Source of the DNA: Cenococcum geophilum 1.58
Taxonomy: Eukaryota > Ascomycota > Dothideomycetes > Gloniales > Gloniaceae
Assembly (NCBI GenBank): GCA_001692895.1
Contig: KV748231.1
Coordinates: 729,888-793,887, forward strand
Reading direction: 5' to 3'
DNA: 64,000 nucleotides
This document shows, in pieces, positions 1 through 10,906 of this stretch. The position numbers and the translations under genes are program-made. Under the pieces are notes generated by a model. It was not told where the DNA came from. It did not search any database and worked only from the letters and a program-made list of their open reading frames with translations. Each line of letters opens with the position of its first letter. Positions within the stretch are counted from its first letter, which is position 1.

Positions 1-3000
1 TAAGGCCCCTAATCCCTTTTAAATTCTTTTTAAAAACGGCTCTTTAAAGGTTAGGTCTGCTATATTATATAAAAGTGTCTATATTTTAGTAAACCCTAGC
101 TATCTACTAAAAATGAGGTTTAAGGTTCTTATTATAGTTCCTTAGTTATTTAAAACTACTTATTTAAAATCCGTATATAGGTAATCATAGTAGGGCTTTT
201 ACGCGTATTATTTTTTATAAATTACTAACTTTAATTCTAGCCTAGAATCATACAATCTTTTTCTTTTATAAACGCTACTTTTTTTAATTTTTAAAGGGCT
301 TTAGGTCTATCTATTAAGTATCACAGTTTCTATAAAAGTTTATAACTAGCGGAAGTCTTAAAGTCTAACTATTATAGTTTTTAAAATTGTTTTAATATTT
401 TATATTATATAATATAAAATCTTAGGTCTAATCCTTTAAGGAAGGTCTAATAGATTATACTAGTATATAAAAGTCCACGGACACTGACCTGGACGCATAC
501 TATTTCATACTGTGTACAGTTTCCTACGTTGGCTTGGCCCACCACTAACGACTTGGCGGCCTCGGCCCTATCTATTGTATACAATACCCCCTTGTCCTTT
601 ATTTCCCCTCTTCAATATCCACAACGTAGTTATTAAGTCTACTTTATTAGCATGTGACAGTTTATAGTTCTGTTAATTTGCGCCCTTCAGATATACGTAA
701 ATTCCCGTACCTAAGCTAATAACCTCCGCCCCAGAGCAATCGCGAAACCGTACACGCCGCCTCTACTAAAACGCAGCTCTGACCAGTCTCCCCTGCATGA
801 CTACAGTTCTCAATTCGCTCTCTACGGTTATCACCCGTGCCCTCTATAGCGCCTAGAATTATGGCGACACTAAATAACGCCCAATGCTAAAAATAAACCC
901 GAGAACGTTTTGTAGACCTTATTTTATAGAGAATACCCTAATCGCGTAGATAATTACCGCTGCTTCTACTAATACATTAAACTTTAAGCCTAAGCCAAGC
1001 TTACTACCCTTGTTAACTATATAATGAGTTCCATTTAACATATTAAAGTAGGACTATAGTGTATATTTAACACAAAACTACCCTATATAGACCAACCTTA
1101 TTTTGTACACAATAAAGGAAAGCCACTTACCTTCATTCTCTTTATATATTACCTCCTTTACCCTACCTAGCTTCCCTAAGAGGAACTAGGTTAACTCCCA
1201 GCAGCCAAGACGGCCAAGATAGTTACGAGGTCCTCATTTAAACTAATGTAAACATCACGACTCAGTACGCTAGCAGATACGTAAGACTACACAGTCAGCA
1301 CAAAAATCAAAGAATCCTAGACACATAGAATGACCCCAACTACAATCAGTCTGCTCAAAAAGACAAATGAAAAGGCACCCGTAAGAACGAATAAGCTATT
1401 TTAACTGTCCAGAGACTCTATTAAAGACAGTAGCTAAATGGCACCAGGACCCTTTTACGACACGACTGGGGATACTACAAACCAAGTACTGACTCCCAGA
1501 GTTTCGCTATGATATATATCTCGGACATACTAGACAGCATGTTACTAGGCATAACTAAGACGACTCTGTTATTAATAGAGCGTAGACGATCCGGTCGCAG
1601 AACGTGACGTACGAGGCTTATACCGTTGCTTAGGCCTAGATAAGACGTACCGTACGTGCTAGAACCAGCTAACAAGCAAACTACGATCGACTAAGCTAGA
1701 CAGAATGGCCTACACACAGTTAGCTAATACGAGTGATACGCGTCTAAGATATGCGTTCACCTAGAGCCAGCACCAACCTTATAAGATGTCGCCTCTCAAC
1801 ACCTAACAATTGCGCGCAAAGAGTTTGCAAGAGCTGACCCATTGTCCACACAAGGAGACGCGAATTACACCAACATTACACAAGGCACTAGAGAGTACAG
1901 CAGCTAAGACGTACGCCGTAGTAAAGATAAGAAGACGTAAAGCGATCCACGTTGTCATACTCGACAATTAGCTCTGCCTAGAACTAAAGACTAGAAGAGA
2001 CCGTCCTGGTACTAGAAACTATAGCGTATGGCGCATAGAAAACATAGATACGAACAATAGCTCGTCTCAGACTAGACAGACCGTTACTGGGAGGAATATG
2101 CTAGGACGATAAAAACCCTTTATGATGATAGCTAGTCAAGTATACGTACAGCGAGAAACCAAAAGTACGGTTCGAATTTAACGCGCAAGACCAGTAAGAC
2201 CAAACCACTATAAAGAAGAACGTTAAGCCTACGAAACGAGCCCCGTTACGCCAGAACTAGTATAGCATATAAGCCAATTGCTAGCGCGCTAACAGTAACT
2301 AAACCATTCCCTCACCCATCCCGTATAAGCAGGAAACTAAAGAACCCTAGTAGTACCTTAATCGAATCTTAGGACCGGAGGCTAAACGCCGACGTTAAGC
2401 GTAATGCGATGCAAGTGCCTGTGCCTTACCATATGAACTAAGCATAACTATTCTTAAAGTCTAGAAGACCCGTCGAAAGACTAAAGACCGTGTCTATAGG
2501 AACTAACAACCGTCGCTAGAACGTTCAGACGATCGTCTATTCTAGTTACTATACGGACGACGTCAGTTACTATTCTGATTAACCGTTATATAGTATCTAT
2601 ATTACAAACGTTACCTAGTAACTAGACGACGCCTGCTACAGTCCTAAACGATAACGACAAGCCAGCGAACACTTATAAAGTGCTAGTTAATCCAATATAA
2701 ATCAAATATAATCGGAGTATGAGGGTATAGTAGCCATAAATAAGTAAAATGCTAATAGGCGGTTAGGCTAGATACCTAGGAAGTATGGTAGGTAGAATAT
2801 AGACAGGTAAGGTAAATAATAGATACGTACCTAGATAAAGTAGCAGGGTAATAAATATATGATAAGCCTAGCAGATAGTAAAGTAATAGAGTAGGTAGAT
2901 CGCGAAAGTAGGTACATATAGAGATAAACGTACTCCTAGATATAATCAGCTAGTAAATTATATAGCTAGATAGATATAGATACGTAAGTAGATATATGAC

Positions 3001-4079
3001 ACGTAAAGCAGATATAGAATAACGGAACGTAGATATTACATGCCAGTACAGGTAACATATACGTGTAGACTACACCACCTAAGCCCATAACTATCTTATC
3101 AATAAGATAGGTAGATGTAGATAGGTAGACAATAAGTAAATAGGTATGGGTACCGATACAGTATAGGTAGCATATTACTAGATACCTTAGCTAACTAGTA
3201 TAATAAATAGCTAGAAGAGAACCCATCACCTATAATTATACTTAAATTATCTAAAATAATAATATTTATTATGCTAGCTTATAAGATAAGCTAAAATACT
3301 TATACTTATTCTAAAATATGCTATTATATAATAAAGAAGGTAAATATAAGTTACTTGGTTATAGTAAATGCGCAGATTGCTGTAGGTTGCACTTATAAGT
3401 TACGTATAGGTTACACGGGAGCTACGCTGCAGGCTGCGTGTCAAAAATAAAGACGCATAGCATAGTTGTAAAGTAGCCAAAATGACCTCAATACGCGCTA
3501 GATTGCGTAAACTACCAACCATTAAAGGCCATTAGACAAGCCGAGGTACCATATATTGCCTAAGACACTTAGTTATTAATCTTTATGCCTATAAAGCTCT
3601 TAATTATAGCGATTATAACTATTTAATAACGCTTGACTAGCCTATGATACCTAGTTATCTCCTAACGCTAAGCTTAATATTATAATAAGCGCTTATTAAT
3701 ACTTAGTTAGTATAGATAGAATAGAATAATTAATACCTATAACTAAGTGGAATAAGCTGGCCTAATTAGTTAACCTAAATATTTTAAAATTACTATAAAC
3801 GTAGAGAACTATCTAATGTAGGAGACTATAGACCTTTTAAATACACAATCTAACTCTAAAGATTCGTTAGGTACATTAATACGTTAGTAATAATAGTATA
3901 TTACGCATACTTAACTCTTATATGCTACATACTAAGTTCATTATAACTTGTTATATAACCTAGCTACCTTTTATCCTAAGAATATCGTCTCTAGCGCCCT
4001 ATATACTATATTAACCAACCTATTTAGGTATCTCTTCTTTAGTAGGTTATACTAGCTATAATATAAGTCCGTAATAAAG
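1..4079. other. AT-rich, RIP-like decayed repeat DNA, no gene seen
   Basis: No reading frame of useful length or recognisable domain was found on either strand. The DNA is rich in TpA and in TAG/TAA triplets in all frames, as expected after RIP. A stretch at about 500-2700 is less AT-rich and may be an older element that I could not assign. From about 2780 to 3200 there is a loose short-period repeat built from TAGATA/GGTAG words. The call rests on composition only. Confidence 0.5.
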
Positions 4080-4430
4080 ATCTATTATTAAGAGCTTTAT
4101 AGAAGAAAGAATAAGCTAAAGGGATTCTTATATAAATAAAGCCAAAGATTTAATATAAAAGGAACTAAGCTAGCAAACTTATTAGATTATAGAAGCCTAT
4201 AGGAACTATTCTTAACACTTTAGCACTAAAGAAGTCTAAACCCTAGCTTATAGAGATATAAGCTAATAGGTTAGAAACTACTAATTTAGAAGTATAAGTA
4301 CATATTCCCTTAAGCTAGCAAGATTTACTAGTAGACTATAAAATATATAGAGATTAGAATTAATAGCAATAGCTAAATAAAAGGCTATACTAACTTATAT
4401 AAAAGGATTACTATAGACTATACAACCATA
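4080..4430 (+). mobile_element. Possible Ty3/Gypsy gag fragment (fossil)
   Basis: The stretch resembles, by eye, the gag start of the second Ty3/Gypsy copy near 58860-58990, sharing a KLKGFL-like peptide and recognisable DNA similarity around it. It is a broken fragment with many breaks and no LTR that I could find. It ends where the TIR-bounded satellite element begins. Family assignment is tentative. Confidence 0.3.
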
Positions 4431-4649
4431 GCTATAGATCTACATCCAGGAAATTTTTTTTTTGGGCACGAGTTGTCGCAAGCGAAAATCGGGTTGCAAA
4501 CTGCGTAAGTCCGCGAATTTTAGCGATTTGCGGCAACTTGCGGCGATTTGCTACAAAATACATAGGCCTACCCATATAAACGCCGCAATTGCGACTTAAG
4601 TAGACCCTAATTTTTTGGGCTGGCATAAAACGCAACAAAAATACTATAA

Positions 4650-5960
4650 AAGCTCTACACGAAGCTCTTACACAAGCTCTGCACGAAGCTCTGCACAAGC
4701 CTCTACACGAAGCTCTGCACGAGCTCTGCACGAGAGCTCTGCACAGAAGCTCTACACGAAGCTCTGCACGAAGCTCTATCACGAAGCTCTGCGTATAGAG
4801 GCTCTGTACGAGGCTCTGCACGAGCTCTACACGAGGCTCTGCACGAAGCTCTACACGAAGCTTTGCACGAAGCTCGTACACGAGCTCTGCACGAAGCTCT
4901 ACACGAAGCTTGCCACGAAGCTCTACACGAAGCTTTGCACGAAGCTCTACACGAAGCTCTGCACACGAAGCTCTACACGAAGCTCTACACGAAGCTCTAC
5001 ACGAAGCTTTGCACGAAGCTCTACACGAAGCTCTACACGAAAGCTCTACACGAAGCTCTACACGAAGCTCTACACGAGCTCTGCACGAAGCTCTACACGA
5101 AGCTCTACACGAAGCTCTACACGAAGCTCTGCATAAAGCTCTACACGAAGCTCTGCACGAGGCTCTGCACGAAGCTCTACACGAAGCTCTGCACGAAGCT
5201 CTGCACGAGGCTCTACACGAAGCTCTACACGAAGCTCTGCACGAAGCTCTACACAAAGCTCTGCACGAAGCTTTACACGAGGCTCTACACGAAGCTCTAC
5301 ACGAAGCTTTGCACAAGCTCTGCACGAGGCTCTACACGAAGCTCTGCACGAAGCTCTGCACGAAGCTCTATACGAAGCTCTGCGTATAGAGGCTCTGTAC
5401 GAGGCTCTGCACGAAGCTCTACACAAGGCTCTGCACGAAGCTCTACACAAAGCTCTACACGAAGCTCTACACGAAGCTCTGCACGAAGCTCTACACGAAG
5501 CTCTGCACGAAGCTCTACACGAAGCTCTGCACAAAGCTTTGCACGAGGCTCTACACGAGGCTCTATACGAAGCTCTGCGTACAAAGGCTCTGTACAAGGC
5601 TCTGCACGAAGCTCTACACAAGGCTCTACACAAAGCTCTACACGAAGCTCTGCACGAAGCTCTACACGAAGCTCTACATAAAGCTCTACACGAAGCTTTG
5701 CGCGAGGCTCTACACAAAGCTCTACACGAAGCTTTGCACAAGGCTCTATATAAGGCTCTACACGAAGCTCTACACGAAGCTCTACATAAGGCTCTACACA
5801 AAGCTCTACGTATAGAGGCTCTATACGAGGCTTTGCGCAAAGCTCTATATACGGAGGCTCTACACAAAGCTCTGCACAAAGCTCTACACGAAGCTCTACG
5901 TACAGAGGCTCTGCACGAGGCTTTACGCGACATACAGAGGCTCTACACAAAGCTCTACAT
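4650..5960. repeat. 12-bp minisatellite, about 100 copies
   Basis: Tandem copies of a 12-mer close to GAAGCTCTACAC, with G/A exchange at one position (CTCTGCAC or CTCTACAC) and occasional GTATAGAG variants, run for about 1.3 kb. Because 12 is a multiple of three, frames stay open and give repeated four-residue peptides on both strands (ALHE, LYTK and SSTR forward; CRAS and VELR reverse). None of these looks like a gene. The variant copies recur as blocks, suggesting higher-order duplication. Confidence 0.9.
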
Positions 5961-6110
5961 CGGGTCCCCGCTATATTCCCAATAGCCTCTACACATGCCT
6001 CTACCAAGTGTACCCCTTATCTATATACCTAGGTAGCCACCTTATTTTTTACCCTTCCTTCCTTACATCCTCCCTACCTAGGGAGGCACCAGAACGGCAG
6101 CCAGCTAAGG

Positions 6111-6297
6111 ACCGTCGCCAGAACCAGACGACCGTCGACCGTCGCCAGAACCAGACGACCGTCAACCGTCGCCAGAACCAGACGACCGTCGACCGTCGCC
6201 AGAACTAGACGACTGTCGACCGTCGCCAGAACCAGACAACCGTCAACCGTCGCCAAAACCAGACAACTGTTGACCGTCGCCAGAGCCAGACGACCAC
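6111..6297. repeat. 27-bp minisatellite, about 7 copies
   Basis: Seven imperfect head-to-tail copies of a 27-bp unit that starts ACCGTCGCCAGAACCAGACG and ends with a second ACCGTCG-like half-repeat. The copies on the right diverge mainly by C-to-T and G-to-A changes. Confidence 0.85.
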
Positions 6298-6410
6298 TGT
6301 TCGAATATATAGCTAGCGAACGGCCGTAGAGAACGATTCGAATTAATATAATTAATCGATTAATTAAATCAGGCGGAGCCTTCGATCGGGCCAACCTTTC
6401 CCCCAAATTA

Positions 6411-6655
6411 CAGACAGGTAGGCATAGACAGTAGCACAGATAGGAGGCACAGACGGTAGGCATAGACGGTAGGTATAGACAGGTAGGCATAGATAGGTAG
6501 CACAGATAGGTAGGTACAGACAGGTAGGCACAGACAGTAGGCACAGACAGGTAGGCACAGATAGTAGGCATAGACAGTAGGTATAGGCAGGTAGGCATAG
6601 GCAGGTACAGATAGACAGACAGACAGGTAGGCAGGCAGGCAGGCAGGCAGGCACT
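6411..6655. repeat. Short-period GGTAGGCA(C/T)AGAC minisatellite
   Basis: About twenty imperfect copies of a 10-14-bp unit (AGGTAGGCACAGAC and shorter AGGCATAGAC forms), ending in a pure (GGCA)n run at about 6628-6655. It lies inside the TIR-bounded element. Confidence 0.85.
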
Positions 6656-6887
6656 AGGCCTAGTTAGGAAATCAATACACAGCCAGCAGATCGTTAGGAA
6701 TACCGCTAATTAATAATTTGGAGCCTTTATAAAGGGTATCCCCCTTATCTTAATTGCTTAATAAATAGCTCTACATTTTATATAGTTATATAGGAATATA
6801 AAATATGCAAAATATAAAATGTATAAAATATGCAAAATGTGCAAAATATATAAAATATATAAAATATACAAAACGTGTAAAATACAC

Positions 6888-7003
6888 AGGCTCTGCGCGT
6901 TTGCTGCGAGTTGCTATAAAATGCGTAGGCTCTATGCAATTTACTGCAAGTTGCTGCAAAATACGCAGGCTCTGTGTAGTTTGCCGCAAAATGCGCAAAC
7001 CGC
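6888..7003. repeat. Three degenerate ~40-bp subterminal repeats
   Basis: Three successive copies begin AGGCTCTGCG or AGGCTCTATG and end in GCAAAATGCG or AAAATACGC. They carry TTGCTGCGAGTTGC-like cores that also occur in the left end of the element near 4520-4560, so they look like subterminal repeats of the TIR element rather than a separate satellite. Confidence 0.5.
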
Positions 7004-7092
7004 ACAAGACCATATACGACTGCCGCGACCGTACAGTTTGCCGCAAATTGCCGTAAACTGCAACAACGAGCCCGAAAAAAAATTTCCTGATG

Positions 7093-7937
7093 TATACCCT
7101 TCTACGTCTAGTAGAGGTCTATTAGGGCAGTAATATAATTATAAACTAAGCGCTAGGAGAGCCGCGTCTTATCCTAGGGTATATTATTACTAGCCTTACA
7201 GCTTTTTACTTTTAGTAGCTAGCCTATAACCTCCTTAATAAGGAAAAGAAGTAGCTTCTCTTCCGTAATAGTATTACTATTATAGTACTACTTCCGCTTA
7301 TAAAAGGCCTAGGAAGACGCGCGTTAGTTATAAGTATATTACTCCGTAAAGCACCTACCTACTTACCTTAAACTCTTTCTACTTTAGCTTATAATTTAGA
7401 GACGTATTTTTAGGTCTCTTAGAATACATAAAGGTAAGGATACTCTACGCGTTAGCGCGTAGTTCGGCATTATTTATAACGTTAATCTTTACGCGACTAA
7501 TTAACGGCATTTTTAAGATATGTAGGACGCTGCTAGAGAAGCTGCGCCCTAAGGGGGGGTTTTTATTTTCCTATATACGCAGACATAAACCGGGGAGGAG
7601 AGGTAGAGAAAGCATACCTACTGGATAAGTAACCTTACCGCATAGGGTAAATAAACGGGCGCACGGCTAGGCCAATAGGCCAATAGTACGCGCGCATCAG
7701 CAACTCGATTAGTAGGGGTAAAGACATTCGAAGATGTCCACGGCTTGGCTGCAGGCTCGGCCGTGGACATCCGCGAATGTCGACGGGGGTTGTATGTGTC
7801 ACGTGCGGCTCAGCGACTGATCGGGCGCTCAGCCGAGCCGTGAACACCAACTATTCTTCGATTCAATGCTAATTACTCCAACCTCAGTCATCAATCAACC
7901 TGTTCCAACCCCAAAGGCAATCACATAATCGCAGCCA
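7093..7937. other. Intergenic, decayed on the left, GC-richer on the right
   Basis: No gene is seen. The left part to about 7550 is AT-rich and RIP-like; from about 7560 the composition becomes normal, marking the border of the small gene island. A strong hairpin sits at 7725-7779. Confidence 0.5.
7725..7779. repeat. 20-bp inverted repeat (hairpin)
   Basis: The arms at 7725-7744 (CATTCGAAGATGTCCACGGC) and 7760-7779 pair at 18 of 20 positions around a 15-nt loop. It lies about 160 bp beyond the stop codon of the minus-strand repeat-protein gene. It could be a tiny MITE or a structured 3' end; the sequence does not decide. Confidence 0.6.
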
Positions 7938-9017
7938 TTAAATATCAAGCACTCTTGCGATGATAAAGATTGCACCCCGTCCAGGACGATACAGAACGAT
8001 GCGAGTAGGTTTCCCGCTCACCCCGGCCAAAGCAAATGCTGTATCAGCAGGAGACCTCAAATCATACCCACCAATTCCCGCACCAGGGTCCCCTTGCGCA
8101 TACACAGCAACAAATTTGTCGCCCTGCCTTTTGATAATGAAGATGGCCCCTTTGCCCGGTCTGTACAAAACTAGGTGATCGAGCTTGCCGGAGCCGGAAA
8201 GGTCGTAGGCGAAAGCACGGTCGAGGGGCGATTTCAAGTCATATCCACCGATTCCGGACCCAGGGTCTCCCTCATGATATACCGGGGTGAACAATCCCTG
8301 GTCGTTGTTGAGGATCCAGAATGTTCCTGTTCCTGGGCGGTACAGGGCTATATGGTCCTGCTTCCCGGAGCTGTTGTAGTCGAAGGCAAAAGCGAGATCC
8401 TGAGGGGATCTGAGATCGTATCCGCCAATTCCAGACCCTGGGTCTCCTTGGTGGTAGATCGGGAACCATGCACCCTTCACCTTTCTAAGAATCCAGATTG
8501 TGCCAGTGCCTGGTCGGTAAAGAGCAATGTGGTCCTGTTTTCCGGAGGAATTATAGTCGAACGCAAAAGCTCGGTCAGCAGGAGATTTGAGGTCATATCC
8601 TCCAATCCCAGTGCCTGGGTCTCCCTGCTGATAAACCGGAGAGAAAGCTCCTTTGTCGTTCTTGAGAATCCAAAATGTTCCTGTCCCAGGCCTATACAGT
8701 GCGAGGTGGTCCAGTTTTCCAGAGGAATCGTAGTCGAACGCAAACACACGGTCGTTGGGAGATTTGAGGTCGTAACCTCCAATTCCGCTACCGGGGTCTC
8801 CCTGTTGATAGACCGGCTTGTAGTTCGTATCCCCAGTGTCCTGCAGGATCCAGATTGTGCCGGTTCCAGGGCGGTACAACACCAAATGGTCGAGCCTACC
8901 AATGGAGTTGTAGTCGAATGCGAATGCCTTATCCGCAGTCGACTTCAGATCATAACCGCCGATACCGGAACCAGGGTCGCCCTGGCTGTATAGGGAAATA
9001 TATCTTGGTTGCGCCAT
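7938..9017 (-). CDS. Six-repeat beta-propeller-like protein, 359 aa
   Basis: The protein is built almost wholly of six copies of a ~59-residue unit with the core QGDPGSGIGGYDL, then DRAFAFDYNSSGK, then LYRPGTGTIWIL. The repeats resemble FG-GAP/VCBS-type units found in fungal and bacterial lectin-like proteins, and six such units would suit one propeller or ring. There is no signal peptide, membrane segment or enzymatic motif. The first ATG in frame is at 9017; the frame stays open further upstream only with non-ATG codons. It is a single exon, intact, with a TATA-like run about 120 bp upstream. It sits alone between decayed repeats. Carbohydrate binding is a guess from repeat style; the function is unknown. 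Confidence 0.8.
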   Translation of the reverse strand: MAQPRYISLYSQGDPGSGIGGYDLKSTADKAFAFDYNSIGRLDHLVLYRPGTGTIWILQDTGDTNYKPVYQQGDPGSGIGGYDLKSPNDRVFAFDYDSSGKLDHLALYRPGTGTFWILKNDKGAFSPVYQQGDPGTGIGGYDLKSPADRAFAFDYNSSGKQDHIALYRPGTGTIWILRKVKGAWFPIYHQGDPGSGIGGYDLRSPQDLAFAFDYNSSGKQDHIALYRPGTGTFWILNNDQGLFTPVYHEGDPGSGIGGYDLKSPLDRAFAYDLSGSGKLDHLVLYRPGKGAIFIIKRQGDKFVAVYAQGDPGAGIGGYDLRSPADTAFALAGVSGKPTRIVLYRPGRGAIFIIARVLDI

Positions 9018-9133
9018 TGGGTTCGTAATGGTCTGCGCTATTGATTTGGATTGCAGTAGAGGAGGCTTATGCAAGAGGTGTTGTGGAAGTAGGTACTATG
9101 GAAGTAAACATACCTTCGGGGGGGGAGAGAGGC

Positions 9134-9146
9134 ATATATATAAAAT
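9134..9146 (-). promoter_or_regulatory. TATA-like element upstream of the repeat-protein gene
   Basis: On the minus strand a TTTTATATATATG run lies about 120 bp upstream of the ATG at 9017, a plausible core promoter position. It is a sequence match only. Confidence 0.35.
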
Positions 9147-9282
9147 CTCTCTGCTCAAGTTCGAGAAGCGCATTGTGCTTAGGATGGAATTAGACGCCGA
9201 CGGCTAGACATAGTTGGCTTTCAGCCGAGTATACAGAGCAGAGGACTCCCCTAGAACCAGTGTATACGCATTACTTCTCACG

Positions 9283-9443
9283 CCAGATAGGAAACAGATG
9301 CCGTGAGCACGCCATGTTGAGTACTCAGTCAGCCACACGAGACGAAACCTCTCCACAGTACACCGCCTCTTTACATCTCGTAGTAGGTGAAACAGGAAAC
9401 GGGTGTTATGAACTCGTCACGATTCGTACTCAGCCAGCCACAC
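9283..9443. repeat. Imperfect ~60-bp direct duplication
   Basis: Copies at about 9283-9338 and 9382-9443 share a GGAAACRGRTG-like start, a TGAGCACG/TGAACTCG middle and a GTACTCAGYCAGCCACAC end. It lies in the upstream region of the repeat-protein gene. The flanking 9450-10190 shows no gene. Confidence 0.45.
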
Positions 9444-10193
9444 TCCACTATCCTATGACGTGGTCCACTTTTCTAAGTCCCAAGAAACGCCATCACAATT
9501 AAGCAGATTAGAGGGGTTCTGTGGTTCTAATATTCGGTTTTCGATATCTACTACTTCACCAAATTAGCAGCTTACTACGAAGGAGTGATATTTTATAGAA
9601 ATTTAGAGATTTGTGCCCTAATAGAGACTCACTTCCCATATCAATTTCGAATATAAGCGCCACGTAACACATTAAACTGCCTAATAACCAAATTGCAGCA
9701 TTAATTTAGGAAGCAGCGAAACAAAATTCAGCTAGCCATTTTGCGGAGTATCCCGTTAAGAATTATAGGTAACACGCCACTATACAGGTCAGCTGTACAC
9801 ATTAATGCGCCTGCATTTCTATGCTATGCGCTGGTGAGACACGTCCATTTTTAGTGGACCAGATCGCTTAGATTTTATATCCTCATCGTCGAATTGAAGC
9901 CGTAGGTTTAATCGATTAATTGAAGCTTGATGGAGCTGCAATGAAGCCCAAATTTAATATATATTGATACTATAGAGACTTAATTCGATCGAGGTGTTCC
10001 TGCCAGCAAGGTCCTTCCTTCCAGTTGGTGAAGACGATTGTTAGTATTTTGATGTTCACGCACAGGCCACACGCTAAAAAGGGACGTCACCAGCGCATGG
10101 GATACTCGGGCCGCTGATCGATCGCGATCGCACTTACCTCCGGTAAGTGCCGGCCAGCTCAACGCCAAATTTGCCAAGACAGTGATTTTAAAG

Positions 10194-10527
10194 CTATCCC
10201 TTACATACAAGGGGGTAACACGTACGGGGCAGACGCCCTCCCTGTTAGTATGCTAGCAGAATAATACAGCCCAACCATTTTGCAAGGGCTCACTTATTTG
10301 AAAACATACTAGTAGGGAGGGCGTCTGCCCCGTTCGTGGTCTCCCTTGTAAATAGATGCGTGCTCAAGATAGTGGCCCGTGCTTAGCCAATTAATATTGC
10401 GAAAATCCGATTAAGCGAGCCTCACCTAAATTTAATAGGTGAGGCTCGCTTAATCGGATTTTCGCAATATTAATTGGCTAAGCACGGGCCACTATCTTGA
10501 GCACACATCCATCTATGCAAGGGATAG
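10194..10527. mobile_element. MITE family B, copy 1, with long palindromic core
   Basis: The outer ends read CTATCCCTTRCATA and the inverse TATGCAAGGGATAG. Inside, 10360-10504 is a near-perfect palindrome of about 145 bp centred near 10432, with arms that start GTGCTCAAGATAGTGGCCCG. The left arm of the outer repeat is split by a family A MITE at 10208-10348. A relative with the same ends and the GGCCCGTGC core lies at 29358-29525. Confidence 0.75.
10208..10348. mobile_element. MITE family A, copy 1 (141 bp), nested in MITE B
   Basis: The TIRs are about 45 bp: left CAAGGGGGTAACACGTACGG, right (inverse) CAAGGGAGACCACGAACGG, both continuing GGCAGACGCCCTCCCT and ending near AGTATG. TA flanks both ends (10206-10207 and 10349-10350). 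Removing it restores the left end of MITE B. The same family is found at 39598-39736. Confidence 0.85.
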
Positions 10528-10798
10528 AGCTCCACCTAACAGTCGAATATGTAGAATCTTATAGTATAGTACTAGTTTCTTAATAAGAGGTCTATATAAA
10601 ATAGATTAAGGTTCTAGCCGCCTTATAGCTTTTTAAAAAGAGCAGCTTTATAATTACTCGTTCCTTTCTTAATAATATATATACAGCTTTTATAAGGTGA
10701 CAGGCTCCGCACCACCCAGCCACGGTATAAACCCCAAAAGGTAAGCGAGTGACTGGCAAGATGCCAGGCACGGCGGCTATGCGGAACAATATATATAG

Positions 10799-10906
10799 TT
10801 GTCTTAGCATGCTTAGACTATATAGGAGGCCGGATAAATCCGGCCCGATGGCACTAAACCAGTTTAGGCTATCTGTCCCTGTGTAGTCTAAGACACTTTA
10901 GCAGAC
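10799..10906 (+). repeat. Left terminal inverted repeat of the helicase/DUF6589 transposon
   Basis: It contains the outer block at 10799-10820 and the inner block at 10886-10903. CTTAGACTATATAG and the inverse copy CTGTGTAGTCTAAG inside it can fold into a hairpin. Compared with the right end it carries more T where the right has C, as after RIP. Confidence 0.6.

Larger units (their letters stand above)
4443..7092. mobile_element. 2.65-kb TIR-bounded non-coding element carrying minisatellites
   Basis: The two ends are inverted copies of each other: the left end reads CATCCAGGAAATTTTT from 4443, and the reverse complement of the right end reads CATCAGGAAATTTTT from 7092. Both then continue through GGGC(A/T)CG into related TTGC/CGGCAA-rich subterminal DNA. 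A TA dinucleotide flanks each end (4441-4442 and 7093-7094), the target duplication of Tc1/mariner/pogo elements. There is no transposase. The interior is at least three tandem arrays: a 12-bp unit (about 4650-5960), a 27-bp unit (6111-6297) and a 10-14-bp unit (6411-6655). It is best described as a large MITE-like element that has accumulated or captured satellites. Confidence 0.6.

Noticed and set aside
1475-1675. Small minus-strand frame in the left repeat block
   Set aside because: Opens by alternative start in decayed DNA; no features.
4432-6007. Overlapping long open frames on both strands (CRAS, VELR, ALHE, LYTK peptides)
   Set aside because: All are frame-neutral readings of the 12-bp minisatellite; no start context, codon bias or non-repeat sequence.
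4650-6655. CRISPR array
   Set aside because: Repeats are contiguous satellites without unique spacers, in a eukaryotic genome with no cas genes.
8175-8993. 272-codon frame opposite the repeat protein
   Set aside because: Shadow of the highly repetitive minus-strand gene; no independent features.
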